Positions 37,446 to 50,127 of a DNA stretch of 64,000 nt are shown here, one piece after another. The number at the start of each line of letters is the position of its first letter. Positions within the stretch are counted from its first letter, which is position 1. The notes beneath the pieces were generated by a model. That model did not search any database, was not told where the DNA came from, and was given only the letters and a program-made list of their open reading frames with translations. A program made the position numbers and the translations under genes. The stretch lies in the NCBI GenBank assembly GCA_009103225.1, contig RHPI01000772.1, positions 735,987 through 799,986 of the forward strand. The letters are read 5' to 3'. The DNA comes from Chlorokybus atmophyticus. Taxonomy: Eukaryota; Streptophyta; Chlorokybophyceae; Chlorokybales; Chlorokybaceae.

Positions 37446-37557
37446 TTAAATGATGATACACACTATACATACATATATAGTACATGTATACATGTATGAT
37501 TGTACATATATGTACAACCATACATGTACTAACGATACTTTAGTCATGGTACACGTG

Positions 37558-37911
37558 TAGCGCGCCCTGCATGGGCCGCCAACCAGCAACATTGCTGGTC
37601 CATGCCGCCCCATACATGGTGCGGCACGGAAGTGTACGGTGCGCGGCTGCCGGGCCGCTGAGCCGCGGGCCCGCTCCTGGTCCGCATCCAGGAACCAGCG
37701 TAGAGTACTGGTCCGTGCCGCACCATACAAGGTGCGGCACGGACCATGTGTGGTGCGAAACTGCGCGCCAGGTATCGGGGCCCCGAAAGGACCATGGACG
37801 GTCCGTCCCCCGGGGACCAGGCACTCGTGGTCCTCGAGGCACGGACTATGTATGGCCCGCGGGGTCCGTAGAAGGACCATACATGGTCCCCGAACGTCAA
37901 TCCGTGTGTTG
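37558..37911 (-). repeat. Palindrome array 2 (inverted orientation)
   Basis: Copies include GCACCATACAAGGTGC, GGACCATGTGTGGTGC, GGACCATGGACGGTCC and GGACCATACATGGTCC (37874-37889). The leader CGTCAATCCGTGTGTTGG at its right end is the inverse of the leader of array 1. Confidence 0.85.
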
Positions 37912-38155
37912 GTATAAGGGTGTGCGGGTGTTTATGGAGGACGTGGAATGCACGTGGAAACAAGGGCAGGAGCTGGTCTGAAGGAGCTTGAAGTCCCCCT
38001 AGAGAAAAGAGGAAGAGAAATGCTCGAACAAGAGGTGCCTACTTTACCGAGCAAAAGGGATCTCTTGGACGAGCCATCCAGTGACAAGGAAGACGGTTCG
38101 AGTGTCGCAAGATCAGCTAGTCGGCACGTGATAGTCATGGAATGAGCACAAAGCA

Positions 38156-38620
38156 TATAAGATGATGCCCGAGTTCTTGGAGGATGAAGCTCTGGGCACG
38201 TGGAGGGAGTTTAAAGAGGGAATTGAAGGCACGAGAAGAGAGGAGTAGAGCTTACCATGGAGTGAGTTTGAGAAGTGGGCGAAGGTGCAGCCCATGAAGG
38301 AGTTCATGGTGGTGTTGACATCAACAAATCTGCGATTAACACCTGCGAAGTTGATGGAGCTGATGTATATGTTAGTAATATTGCAGAGTCCACTCACCTC
38401 AAACCTTCGGCGGTTCTTGCTCGGCATGCTCCCAGCCAGTTTTTGGCTCTTGAAACGCTGTGCGGCATGCACACCTGCGCGCAAAAGAACACAACCGAGG
38501 CAACCCACGCACACCAGCACCTTCAGTGATGACTTAATGCTGTGGAGTGAGTTGCAAGTCAACGAGCTCTTAGACAAGGATGCTTGGGGACATGCACACA
38601 GCCATGCGCTTTCGTATGAT
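38156..38620 (+). pseudogene. Retrotransposon gag-like fragment, decayed
   Basis: Text MMPEFLEDEALGTWREFKE, one TAG, then SLPWSEFEKWAKVQP fits the capsid pattern (fL...A..tW.e...). It continues open to about 38630 without motif. Identification is tentative. Confidence 0.3.
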
Positions 38621-38639
38621 TACTTCTCTTAGGCCACGT

Positions 38640-39190
38640 AGAATGAGAGTACGCACTGCAACAACCAAACCCGCAAAGCGCGATTGCAAGTTTATATGCA
38701 TGCAAGGTAAGCTTGCATGCAAGCAGTGAATGACATACAAGAGCACCATAAAGGTGTAGAGGTGGTGCACGTCGCGGGCAGCGGACGCAATAATCGCAAT
38801 TCTGTGAGCAGCACAAGCACACGCGTGCAAGATTGAGCACCAATGTGCGGAAGGAGCGGCATAATAAAATGGGTGTACAACATAAGACCGTTGTGTACGC
38901 AAACCGTTTGCGTAACATATTCTAACCAATCAACACAAGGCTGGATCTGCATGCTAGATCTCACTTGCCGAGTGACCTTTAGCATGCACACGACAGCGGC
39001 TGTCGCATGCAAGCACTAGCTTAAGGTTTGGGTTGTTCTGTTGGTGAATTGGCGGTCGAGGGTGTGCCGCCACCCCCTCCGCGCTAGTCCACTTACTTGC
39101 AAGTCATTGCCGACTACGGCTTTGGGGTTTGCTTAAGGAAGCTGTCAGCGAAGGCCGCCACCATTAGCATTTCTCCCATTTATAATCAAT
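38640..39190. other. No gene recognised
   Basis: Contains CATGCAAG-type small repeats only. Confidence 0.35.
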
Positions 39191-39191
39191 G

Positions 39192-40032
39192 CCAACACAC
39201 CGATTGACGTCAAAGGACCATGAATGGTCCGTACCTCTGGACCAGGATTTTCCCCTGCTAAGTGAATTTGGTGGACCATATATGGTCGGACTGTCAATGA
39301 CAGTCGGACCGTGCATGGTCCAAACCTCACGGTCCCATGTTTTTCTGGGGTCGCACCATGTATGGTGACCTGTTTGTATGAGTTTGCAAGGACCATGTAT
39401 GGTGCAATGCCCCCTGGCGCAGAAGACCAGGCATGGTTTGTTACTTCCACATGTCTGGTGATCGACAGTCGCACCATGCACGGTCCATGGATACGGACCG
39501 GAAGTCTTTGGTTAAACTGACATATTTCAGACCATGCATGGTGCGCTGCCCTCCTGGCTCAATGGACCATTTATGGTGCCAGTCTGATCGACAGTTGCAC
39601 CATGCACGGTCCATGGATACGAACATTGTTGTGCATATATGGTCCACAAGCGGTACCATGCATGGTCCTAACTATATATAAAAACTAACAACAAAATCGT
39701 CACACCAAGCTATGCACTGTCATCCCTGCCTATCATCGCACAAGTATACTCACACGCATGTCAGCGGCATGCAAGCACGCCTACACAACTACACTCCTAA
39801 CAGACAACGCACCATACATGGTCTGATTGACAGTCGCACCATGCATGGTCTATCATGATGTCACAGCCATTGAAGCCATGCATGGTCCACAAGCGGCACC
39901 ATGTCTGGTTCTAACAGACAACGCACCACATGGTCTGATTGACAGTCGCACCATGAATGGTTTGTCATGATGTCATAGCCATTGAATCCATGCATGGTCT
40001 TAGCACTGGTGCCTGCACCGTGCCCGGTGCAT
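39192..40032 (+). repeat. Palindrome array 3 (ACCATNNATGGT type, with GACAGTCG)
   Basis: It opens with ACACACCGATTGACGTC. About 18 copies follow: GGACCATATATGGTC, GGACCGTGCATGGTCC, GCACCATGTATGGTG, GCACCATGCACGGTCC (twice), GACCATGCATGGTGC, GCACCATGCATGGTC and others. At four or more places GATYGACAGTYGCACCATG joins the GACAGTC motif directly to the palindrome. Confidence 0.9.
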
Positions 40033-40293
40033 ACAATCCGACACGCATGCAATTCACAGAAATGCTGTAATGGACTGTCAAACGACAGCCCATCAGTGTC
40101 AAGCCAATGAAACTGTAGCTACAGTCTCCTACATGCACTTCAAGCTGCGGTTACAGGAGGTAACAGGAGCAGCTAACAACATCAGTCTGTTGTGTTGCCA
40201 GCACCTTCGCCTGGAAGCCAGACATGTGCTCTCCCTGGTTGATTCAGCCCCAATGTGAAGACACCCGCGACAGCCTTGCTCAACAGCATCTCT

Positions 40294-43065
40294 TCAAGCA
40301 AGTTGCAAACACTCAGCAAGTGCTTGTTGAGCTCTGCACAACAACTGTACTGTCACGTGCTTACACAAACAGTAACTTGACCATAGCATAGGAAACCACC
40401 CACCTAGGAGGATGACGAGGGCTGTCGCGTCCACTGCCTCTTGGGTTGGAATGGCTTTCTCTTCTTTGCCTCGCTCAAAAGCCCTGCATTGTATCAAATC
40501 ATCACTCTTGAAAACCAGCAAAGGACTGTCGTTAACTTGCTGCAGTGAAGTATGCATACCTGGTAGTTTGCGATTGGATCCCCACTCGCACCCTCTTTCC
40601 ACATCTTTGTTGGACACCAACCACTTTTTCCTGGCAGCAAAGCCGAATGGCTCTCAAGATCAGCTCGTCTGGCACACGCTCCATTCGGTCGGGGTCCTTG
40701 AATGCCAGCTGGTGACCATTGTGGAACAGCGTGTGCTCGATGTGGTGGTAGTACTCATACATGTCCATTGCCTCCTCTCTGGTGGGGGCGTTGGGCTTGG
40801 TGTTGCACACAATCCCCGCTGCAGTTCGCAAGTCCATGGCGGCGGCTTCTTCATCTTCACAGTCAGAGATCGCCCCAGCAACCTGCATAGGACCCAGAGT
40901 GGTCGGTGCAGTCCATTGGCGACTGTCAATATCATTGACAGTCTGCAATGCGTTGATGACTGTCAAGAACTGCAACATGTAATGCAATTTGCGACTGTCA
41001 AGGCGTGATCAATGGCTGCATTGGCGACTGTTCATCATGTAACAGCAGCCTAACAACAGCCCTTATTAACCTCTGTCTCTGTGCTATGCTTGGCTGCGGG
41101 CGTAGGCAGCCGGTTCTTGATGCAACCCGGCACCGCAATGCGCTCATCGTTAGCGCATGCCTCACATGGGCAGATGCCTCCGCTGGCCAAGAACATCATG
41201 GGCCACTCCATCTCCCTGCCCTGCATGTTGTTGTGTTTCACAAGAAACGCTCATGCACTACACCATACAGTCACAGCAGGAGCATGTGCATATCCCCAGC
41301 AAGCAATGTACCTCCAGAGTACGCCCACCATGGCAGCTGCTTGTCGGCGTGCCATGAGAAAATGCCTTTCTTTCACATGTAGTTGAACGGCAAGGTTGCC
41401 ATCCTCACTTCTCATTGCCATCCAGTGGTTAACAGAGACTAGATACGTGCGCATTGGTTGATCTGGCTCGCTTATGGAATCGATGGTGGCGACGCCAACA
41501 ACTATTGCGTTGTTGCAAATATCGAACACCTGATCTTCAGCATATCCGTCCGCACCCCTGTCGTGACACGCAGAGTAGCATTCAGTAGCACGCACCATGT
41601 GTTAAGCCAGTATGCATGGAGGCAGCAGCTCAGCAAAACAGTACAACAGGACCGACGGTCGACCGACAGCACCATGGTTGCTTATCTCTCTTTTAGCCAA
41701 GTGGCCTGGTACTGAGCGTTTGTGAGAAGAAGAGCGGTTAAAGGCGCAAGCATGACCACCTGCTAGTTGGCCCTCATGTCCCTCCCCAGACAAAATGTCA
41801 TGCCCCAACCAGCTCCAGCTTGAGCAGCGCGGCTGCCTTGTGCAGCTTCCCTGTCGCTGGCACGCCTTTGCTTCTTGGCCTCATTGCGTTCTTGGACGCT
41901 CTTCCCGATACCATTGCCGCGCTTCGCGCCAACGGAGTACTGCAGCACCAGTACATGCAGCTTGATTTGTGCTGCAACACAAGCAGATAAGAGTACAGCA
42001 AAGTACCAACGGCAAGGACTGTCAACGGCAAGACAGCTCAAATACAGCATTTTCAGCTGTTGGAAGATTCCATCTGACAGAAGACAGCCTTAAAGACAGC
42101 GTATCGCAACTGGTCAATGAATCTACAAGCACAAACACAGCAACCAGGGCAAGGACTGTCAACGGCAAGACAGCTAAGCAGACAGTGAGTGAACTGAAAG
42201 CTGAACGACATGCTTGAAAGCTACTTTAACACAGCTGAATTCAAGTTCCTGTCAAACAGCAGATGTCACCAAGAAAGTAGCTCACCTTTTGTCCACGTGA
42301 GCATGTGGTTTGCGTAAAAGACCGTGGAAGTGACTGCTGCAAGACCGCCTCGCATACTTGTTGAGAGTCATTCCTACATACGATCAGCATCGACCCTCCA
42401 CTCAGGAGTAGAAGGTCGTAAGGATGAGCACTAGGTTCGGACTTAGCAAGATGGCGTCGTCGGACCAGACTCCGGACTCCAGACAGGAGCCTTACTAACT
42501 GCTTCCTATCTCCGCGTATACTTACTCATATTAGGCGTGTGAGAGCTTGTTGGAAAGCTCTGGTTGTAAAAAAGACAACACAGCTTAGAGCGCATTAAAA
42601 GGCTGAGTATAGCTTACGCAGTGCTTGCAAACGTAGACGTGTGTGTAACTGGCTGGTATAAGAACCAGCGGACAACTTGTAATAGATGAATGTGATGTGA
42701 CTTGTGTATGCTCTGGTGGCGGTAGCTCTGTCTCTGTGTGTCTATGCTTGCCTCAACTACATGTGCATGCTAGTCATTCAACAATACTTCGTCGAGCTCC
42801 TGCCGGTGCTCGGCATTCATCTTGAAGTCCTTGCCCTTCATACCTTGAGGTAGTGGCCACTTACTTAACATCTCCTTCTTCAGCTTCTCCAGGTTGACCA
42901 TTAGCGTTGTGCGCATATGCTTGTACTCCTCCTTCATCAAGAACTGCTGGCCTGTCACCTGGCCCAGCAAATGGTTGCCCTTGGCCCTGAAGCAATCAGC
43001 TGCAGCAGGCGCGTGGCTGCCCTCCCCGTAGCCATAATGTCAGCTGAACAGCCTGAACAAGCAAC
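40294..43065 (-). pseudogene. Minus-strand gene of the composite element, unrecognised
   Basis: Read right to left. Exon a (about 43065-42286, interrupted by a solo LTR) has FLMKEEYKHMRTTLMVNLEK and KMNAEHRQELDEVCEAVLQQ and ends at a gtgagc donor. Exon b (from 41971) is basic (AKRGNGIGKSVQERNEAKKQ). A frame from about 41808 to 41050 is open except for one TAA (near 41602) and one TGA (near 41250), with YAEDQVFDICNNAIVVGVA, VNHWMAMRSEDGN and a Cys pair CPCEACANDE. A last exon after an intron ending cctatgcag (40887) has MYEYYHHIEHTLFHNGHQ. Introns carry GACTGTCAA motifs. No family recognised. It could be an accessory protein of the tnp2 element. Confidence 0.45.
42359..42783 (+). mobile_element. 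Solo LTR of copia family, TSD ATACT
   Basis: It starts TGTTGAGAGTC and ends TTCAACA, is 425 bp, and matches the LTRs at 45203, 49705, 58141 and 62768 in inverse orientation. ATACT lies on both sides (42354-42358 and 42784-42788). It splits exon a of the minus gene. Removing it with one TSD copy keeps that frame open. Confidence 0.95.
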
Positions 43066-44379
43066 CAAACTTAGTGCACAGACAGTGACTCAGCGCGCAA
43101 TCAACAAGGCATGCAAGCTTCAAAGCAAAACAAACACCTTTCACGTAAGCGCTGACAGCTCAAGCAGCAAACAACAAACGACTAGTGCAATTTTTCAAAG
43201 CTACACACAACCAGGGCGCATACAAACTCGCAAGCGAACTCACTACTCACTAGAACTGTCAAGTCACACTGTGTTCCATATGGACAGTCGCACGAGCCGC
43301 ACAAGCATTGTGACCGCCGCACAAGCCGCAATTGTGCAGTGCCAAATGCAGTGCGACACAGTCAATGGAACTCACAACGCTAGCGACGCGGCTGTCAATC
43401 CCTAGACTCACCTTATATATTTGGGGGTTGTCGTGTATTGGACGTCAACTCGACGCCAAACGCACTGCTAGCAACAAATTGCGTAGAATTTACAAGGCGG
43501 CTGTCAAGGGTTAGCAGTGTTAGGGCTAGGGACTCACCAACTTGGCGGCTGTCATTGATAGGACATCCTAGATTGGACGGGAGGTTGGCGGCGTATACAG
43601 CCGTTGCATGGTCTCGCTAGTATAGTTTGCTGTTGTTGTGGTTGTGGTGGTTGTGGTTGTGGTTGCGGGTGTAGCTCAGGGCGCAGGGTGAAGCGAGGAG
43701 AGGTGTGCGGAGCTGTGAGGAGTTGTACAAGACAGTCGTTAGGAGAAGGATTGCCAGGCAGTTGGACATCATGGAACGAAGGCGGGCGTCCACAGGGGCG
43801 CCGTTTATTTGGGGCTGCCCATTCTGCATGTGCAATGTGCAAGCTGGTCACCGTGATGCAAGGGGTCAACCAACTTGGGGAGAGACCAAGCCCACCAAAA
43901 TCGGACAGCACTTCAACACGCAGGTGTGCCGATGCGTGCGCATGATCAACAACCGGGGCGGTAGGGAGGACCAGGATGTGTGCAAGGCTATGGGGCTTCA
44001 ATACCAGCAAGCCATCAAGGTAAGAACGTTCAACAATCAAGATTGTTTACGACATGCATGGGCTGTCAATGCTCTGTGCTATGGCGCATCGCGCATCGCA
44101 TTGACAGGCGCTGCTGGGATCCTGTGCATGTCACTTGCTATGCATGATGTTGTTTTGTTCTATCACCTAGTTATCAACTTACATTTGCGTGACATGTCCC
44201 ATTGCACGAGAAACTCACCAGCAGCGTATTGCAGAAGGACAATTCCCGGCCCACCCTCACCCACATGTCGCGGTGCTGAAGTACTACAAAATGGCAGAAG
44301 TCATGGCCATCTCAGGATGGGTGAGTTGATGCATTTGTACACCAATTATCGCGGCATTCTTACTTACCCAAAGCTACAG

Positions 44380-44745
44380 ACGCAACAACTGTGGGACGAA
44401 GCGGGACGGCTGTCGAGGCAGTATATCTTTTGGCCTCGCGATACGCAGTTGGAGGTGGAAGAGGAGCAAGCGGAGCAGGCGCAGCAGCAAGCGCAGCAGC
44501 AGCAGCAGCAGCAACAGCAACAGGAGCCGCAAGGAAGCGAGGAGGCAGACTCGGAGGAGACTGCAGATGTCTCAACAAGTCCATCATTGCGTAAATCCTC
44601 CGCACAGCAACGCGGCAAAGGAACTGCGGTGGATCCCAAAGAAGAGTTCCGTGCAGCTTTTTAAGAGATGCAGAGGTTTGAAGTGAAACGCTACAGTTCC
44701 ACGGGCACCACACAGCCACCCAACCTGTCGGACGACATCTTGAGG
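44380..44745 (+). other. Gln-rich/acidic exon of the SET gene
   Basis: After LWDEAGRLSRQYIFWPRD comes a CAG/CAA run giving about ten consecutive Gln, then Glu/Ser-rich text. A TAA (44662-44664) lies in frame. The exon goes on open to the gtaagc donor. Confidence 0.6.
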
Positions 44746-45202
44746 GTAAGCATATGTCTTGAATANCCCGCTTAGAGAACTGTCAAGCAAGACCGTCATC
44801 TGTCATGTGTGTTGAGGACTGTCAAGCAAGACTGTCATTTGTGTGGCTCTCAAAGCATTGCAACTGACCACTACACCAAACAGATTGACAATGAGATTCC
44901 CAACCTGAAGATCATCGATCGTGGAGATGGAGACAAGCACCAGCTGTGGCGGCTGAACTATTTGAAGGATGTGAAAGCATCCACAAGCATTCCGGTCAAG
45001 GAGGAGTTCAAGTATCACCTGCACAACTGGGAGATCAAGGACTCCACAATCATTGGTGTTGGAATGGGACTATTTGCCCGCCAGGACATAGCGAACGGTG
45101 CGTGCACGTGTATACGCGATGTGTTTGTGTATACACATGTGCTTATAACTGATGACCTGTGTGCAACTTTGCAGAGGAGTACCTGATGCCATACGACGGC
45201 AA

Positions 45203-45627
45203 TGTTGAAGGACTAGCATGCACATGTAGCTGAGGCAAGCATAGACACACAGAGACAGAGCTACCGCCACTAGAGCATACACAAGTCACATCACATTCAT
45301 CTATTACAAGTTGTCCGCTGGTTCTTATACCAGCCAGTTACACACACGTCTACGTTTGCAAGCGCTGCGTAAGCTATACTCAGCCTTTTGACGCGCTCTA
45401 AGCTGCGTTGTCTTTCTTACAATTAAAGCTTTCCAACAAGCTCTTACACGCCTAATATGAGTAAGTATACGCGGAGATACGAAGCAGTTAGTAAGGCTCA
45501 AGTCAGGAGTCCGGAGTCTGGTCCGACGACGCCATCTTGCTAAGTCCGAACCTAGTGCTCATCCTTACGACCTTCTACTCCTGTGTGGAGGGTCGATGCT
45601 GATTGTATGTAGGAATGACTTTCAACA
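45203..45627 (-). repeat. 3' LTR of copia element 1
   Basis: 425 bp. Shares several diagnostic bases with the 3' LTR of element 2 rather than with its own partner (see findings). Confidence 0.93.
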
Positions 45628-45669
45628 CTCCCACGCGAGCAGCTTGACCTCCAACGCTTGCTCCTGTAG

Positions 45670-48336
45670 TCAAACACAGATGCCAAGTCCTGCGCAACAA
45701 GTCTTGAACTTGAGCGGTGACAATGGCTTTGTCATGAAGTCCGCCAGCATGCCCTCAGTGTTGCAGTACTGGAACTCCACCTCCTTCCTTGTGACTCTGT
45801 CACGCACAAAGTGATGCATGACATCAATGTGCTTCGTCCTTGCCGAGGCGATAGGGTGCTTCAACAACTTGATGGCTCCTTGGTTGTCACAGTTGATGAC
45901 GATGCACGCCATGGGGTGCTCCAAGTCTGCCATGAGCTTGCGAAGCCAGAGTGCCTCCTTCACTGCTGCTGCCGCTGCCATGTACTCAGCCTCTGATGTA
46001 GATGCTGCTGTTGTTGGCTGCAGCCTGCTGTTCTAGCTCACCACGCCTCCGTTTAGCTTGAAGACGTAGCCTGTAGTGGACCTCCTGCTGTTGAGGTCAC
46101 CAGCAAAGTCCGAGTCGCAGTAGCCTTCCAACTCAGTGCTCCCGCTCCCAAACTTGATGCCAACTGTTGCGCTCCCAGCAACATAGCGTAGTAATCCCTT
46201 TGCTGCTCTCCAGTGCTCCATGCTCGGTGCAGACATGTAGCGAGCAAGTACTCCCACAGCATGTGCAACATCGGGACGTATGCACACTGCCAGATAGAGC
46301 ATGCTGCCTACCAGCTCACCATATGGATACTGAGCCTTGTCGAGTACCTCCTCATCCTTTGCCTTGATGAGGGCAGTGCCAAGTGCCAACGGTGTGGTCT
46401 TGGTCTTCGCTTCTGTGAGCCCAAACTTGGTGACGAGTCTTCTCACCATCTGCTCATGACTGATCTTGATTGTACGTGCAGCCCTGTCGCGCTCAATCAC
46501 CATGCCAAGGAACCACTTGGCCTCTCCAAGATCACGAATTGAGAATGCTTGCTGCAGAGCAAGTTTCGTCTCATGCAGGTGGTGCACCTGCCTGGCGGTG
46601 ATGATGATATCATCAACATACACGAGCAGCCAGACCTTGTTGTCTGCATGGATGAAGAGCCCAGGGTCTGCAGAGGATGCGGTGAAGCCAAGTGCCTCCA
46701 GCTCCTTGGTGAGCTTGATGTGCCACATACGTGGTGCCTGTCGCAGCACGTACAGTGCCTTGATCAGCTTGCACGCTGTGCCTCTCTCCCTTTCTTCATA
46801 TCCAGGTGGTTGTTCGATGAAGATCTCCTCCTCCAGCTCTCCGTAGAGGAAGGCAGTCTTCACATCCAGGTGATGCAGCTCTAGGTCTTCAGCAGCAACC
46901 ATAGCTAGCAGTGCACGGAAGGTGGTATGCTTACTTGCAGGTGCAAACACTTTGTTGAAGTCCACACCTTCCTGCTGCAAGAAGCCCTTTGTCACCAGTC
47001 TTGCCTTGTAGCGCTCAATGTTGCCCTGACCATCACGCTTCACCTTGAAGACCCATTTCATTGGAATGGTCTTCACTCCTTGCGGTAACTGCTCCAGTGA
47101 CCAAGTGTTGTTGGCATAGAGTGATGCAATCTCCTCGTCCATAGCACGCTGCCATTGCTCCGCATCTGGTGCTAACAATGCCTCCTCGTAGGTGCTTGGC
47201 TTCTCATTCTGCAGACTGGCGACGTGTGCCTTGTGTAAGAAGTCAGATGCCTTTCTCTCCCTCACTGGGTATCTCCGAGCTGCGTGCTCCTGCTGTTGGT
47301 ACGGCTCCTCTTGGCCTGCTACAGCTGAGTCCTGCTCACCCTTGTTGTTGATGATGGCCTTGCCTGTAGCCTCCACTGTTTCAGGATGCTCCGGCTGTGC
47401 TTCATCTTCAGGAAAGAAGCTTGCTTCTGGTTGTGATAATCCCTCGTGGAAAACCACCTCTGCTCACGATGATCTTCTGAGTGTCCTCAAGCAAGATCCT
47501 GTAAGCCTTAGAACCCGGTTCATAGCCGACGAAGATGCCCTTCTTGCTGACCGGTTCCAACTTGTGCCTGAGCTGTTTAGGCACTAATCCATATGACGTG
47601 CATCCAAACACACGCATACTACTCACATCTGGTGTGGCTCCATAGAAGTGCTCCCACGGAGTCTTCTGCTCTGAGCTCACCAGAGACCTGTTGCGGATGT
47701 AGTTGGCAGTGAGTACCGCCTCCTTCCACATACTGTCTTCTATCTTGGTGTCATTGAGCATTGCTCGAACCCGTTCTAGGAGTGTCCTGTTGAGGCGTTC
47801 AGCTGCTCCATTCTGCTGCGGTGTGTAGGGTGCAGTGGTCTCGTGGCGTATGCCCTTGCTGGCGAAGAACTCCTTCAACTCCTTGTTGATGTACTCCCCT
47901 CCTCGATCACTCCTCATTGCCTTCATCTTGTTGCCAGACTTGGTCTCCAACAAGGCCACAACTGTGCGAAAAGTCCAGCAACTTCTGACTTCAGTGTCAA
48001 CGGAAAGATGACGGATAGCTTGCTGCAGTCGTCGAGGAATGTAGCAAAGTACCTGACCCCTCCCTTCGCCACAATGCGCATAGGGCCACAGACATCCATG
48101 TGCACAAGCTCGCAAGGATGCTGACTGCTGGAAGAGGATGATAGGAATGGCATAGCATGCTGCTTTGCAACCAGGCATGGTTCACAAAGTGCACCTGATG
48201 CATTCTTGAGTTCTTCTGTGCTGAGATGGATGCCCTTGACCATCTTCTCAGCGACAAGGCGAGTGAGGTTGACGTAGCTGAGATGCCCGAACCTTCGATG
48301 CCACAATGTTGGCGACTCCTTGTCCTTCACCACCAT
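45670..48336 (-). pseudogene. Copia 1 integrase, RT and RNase H
   Basis: Pre-integrase LWHRRFGHLSYVNLTRL with its Cys pair (CEPCLVAKQH), catalytic DVCGP (D), SDRGGEY (D) and NGAAERLNRT (E). RT has VKTAFLYGELEEEIFIEQPP and VYVDDIII (Y-V-D-D). RNase H has GYCDSDFAGD, then TAG at 46033-46035 where WNSR is expected, then ALWLRKLMADLEHP, CDNQGAIKLL and TKHIDVMHHFVRD. Short deletions relative to element 2 near 47970 and 47457 shift the frame. All catalytic residues can be seen. Confidence 0.88.
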
Positions 48337-48485
48337 GGCTTGAATGTCAATGTCCTTTGGTTACTGCTTCACGTGTTAGAGCCCTCCCGGATCAGTGATT
48401 TCAACCATGTGCACGACCCCATCAAGGATGACTGTGCAGCCACCCTTCCGAAATAGGATCTCCGCGCCTAAGCGTTCCGCAACCC

Positions 48486-49577
48486 TCACAGAGAATAGAC
48501 TCGCAATAGCCTTAGGAACATGCAGGACGTTGCGTAACAACACCTCGCATAGTGTGTTACAAACCTTGCACTGGAGTCGTACGTTGCCAACTCCCTCAGC
48601 CACCAGTACTTCACCACCGAAGCCCGCCACCTTGATTTGGACGTCAGCTTTTTGTAGCCCTCCATCACCTCCAAGGTGATCAAGAAGTCCTTGTTTGGTG
48701 TGAGATGACGATCGCAGCCAGAGTCCACCACCCAGAAAGCTGTGCTCGCCCTCGAACTGGATGCAGTGAAGGCGACATGTTTCTCCTTGTGTTGGTGCTC
48801 GTTGCCGCTGTTGCTGGTGCTTGCTCTAGGTTGCCCCTGTTGTTTCTTCCTACAGTCCTTCACAATGTGCCCCTTCCAACCACACCAGTGGCATGTGAGG
48901 TCTTTGTGACGAGGATTGCCTGGCTTGTTGCCCTTGTACTTCTCTTCATGGTTGCTCTTCTTTGCGTGCTTGCCGGTGTAGAAGGCGACGGCATCCGCTT
49001 GCTCGTTCTTTTTCACAACCCTCTGCTCCACGGTGAGCAGCTTCGGTAGCAAATCGTCCAACGTCAACTCCGATGATGACGTCTCCAGCAGGGTTGCGAC
49101 GACCTCGTACTCTGCTGGTAGCCCTGCAACAATGGCCAGCACTACCTCCGTCTCCCCCAGGTTGTGGCCGACGTTGATGAGGTCCGCCCACAGCTCTCTC
49201 TCGCGCGCAACATACTTTGTGATGGGTTCTGCTGCCTCCTTCCTGAGTGCGCTGAGCTGCTTGCGTAAATGCAACTTTCTGGCATTGTTCTTGGCTCTGA
49301 AAACGGCTGATAGCTTTTCCCAAGCTTGTCTACCATCTTCACATGCAGTGAGCATGGGAAAGTGATGCGGTTTGCTGTTCAACACAAGCAAAGAGTGTGC
49401 TTCTGCTGAATGCTCTGACCACACAGTGTTCGCTCCTGGTGTTGGTGGTGGTGCCTTCGGATCAACGTACTTCCACACCTTCTTGTGGATGAGCAAGGCC
49501 TTCATCTCCACGCACCATGTGTTGTAGTTGTCGGTGTCCAGCTTTGCAATCTGCCCCTTGTCGTAGGTCGCCTCCAT
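48486..49577 (-). pseudogene. Copia 1 gag and protease
   Basis: It starts at ATG 49577 (MEATYDKGQIAKL) with LDTDNYNTWCVEMKALLIHK, typical of copia gag. The zinc knuckle CHWCGWKGHIVKDC lies near 48880. Protease VVDSGCDRHLTPNKDF has the D-S-G active site. A frameshift near 48640 removes the protease tail from frame. A TAA follows near 48376. Confidence 0.88.
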
Positions 49578-49689
49578 TTCTGTCGTGCCTGCCTTTCTTG
49601 CAGTTGACACCCAAGGCTCTGCTACCAACAAGCTACCGTAGTGTAGAACTACTATGCACACAAGCTAGTCTCACACTTCTCAAGCGTAG

Positions 49690-49704
49690 TGTGGGCCCAT
49701 CACC
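49690..49704 (-). promoter_or_regulatory. Primer binding site, copia 1
   Basis: Directly inside the 5' LTR the minus strand reads GGTGATGGGCCCACA. This matches (one mismatch) the complement of the anticodon arm of initiator tRNA-Met (TGGGCCCATAACC), the half-tRNA primer type known from Drosophila copia. Confidence 0.65.
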
Positions 49705-50127
49705 TGTTGAAGGACTAGCATGCACATGTAGCTGAGGCAAGCATAGACACACCGAGACAGAGCTACCGCCACCAGAGCATACACAAGTCACATCACATTC
49801 ATTTATACAAGTTGTCCGCTGGTTCTTATTCCAGCCAGTTACACACACGTCTACGTTTGCAAGCACTGCGTAAGCTATACTCAGTCTTTTGACGCGCTCT
49901 AAGCTGCGTTGTCTTTCTTACAACCAGAGCTTTTCAACAAGCTCTTACACGTCTAATATGAGTAAGTATACGCGGAGATACGAAGCAGTAAGTAAGGCTC
50001 CTGTCTGGAGTCCGGAGTCTGGTCCGACGACGCCATCTTGCAAGTCCGAACCTAGTGCTCATCCTTACGACCTTCTACTCCTGTGTGGAGGGTCGATGCT
50101 GATCGTATGTAGGAATGACTCTCAACA
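49705..50127 (-). repeat. 5' LTR of copia element 1
   Basis: 423 bp, TGTTGA...TCAACA. Confidence 0.93.

Larger units (their letters stand above)
45203..50127 (-). mobile_element. Ty1/copia element 1, full length, TSD GGCAA
   Basis: LTRs 45203-45627 and 49705-50127 both begin TGTTGAAGG and end TCAACA. GGCAA flanks the element on both sides (45198-45202, 50128-50132). Coding is on the minus strand in the order gag, protease, integrase, RT, RNase H, so copia type. LTR identity is roughly 95% by eye. It sits inside the SET exon. Confidence 0.95.

Noticed and set aside
37446-37963. Overlapping minus-strand ORFs with MVRHGP-like text
   Set aside because: They are translations of the palindrome array; the repeated residues follow the DNA repeat and not a protein family.
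35841-40032. CRISPR-like look of the palindrome arrays
   Set aside because: Repeats are short, variable palindromes with irregular spacing in a eukaryotic genome, with no cas genes.
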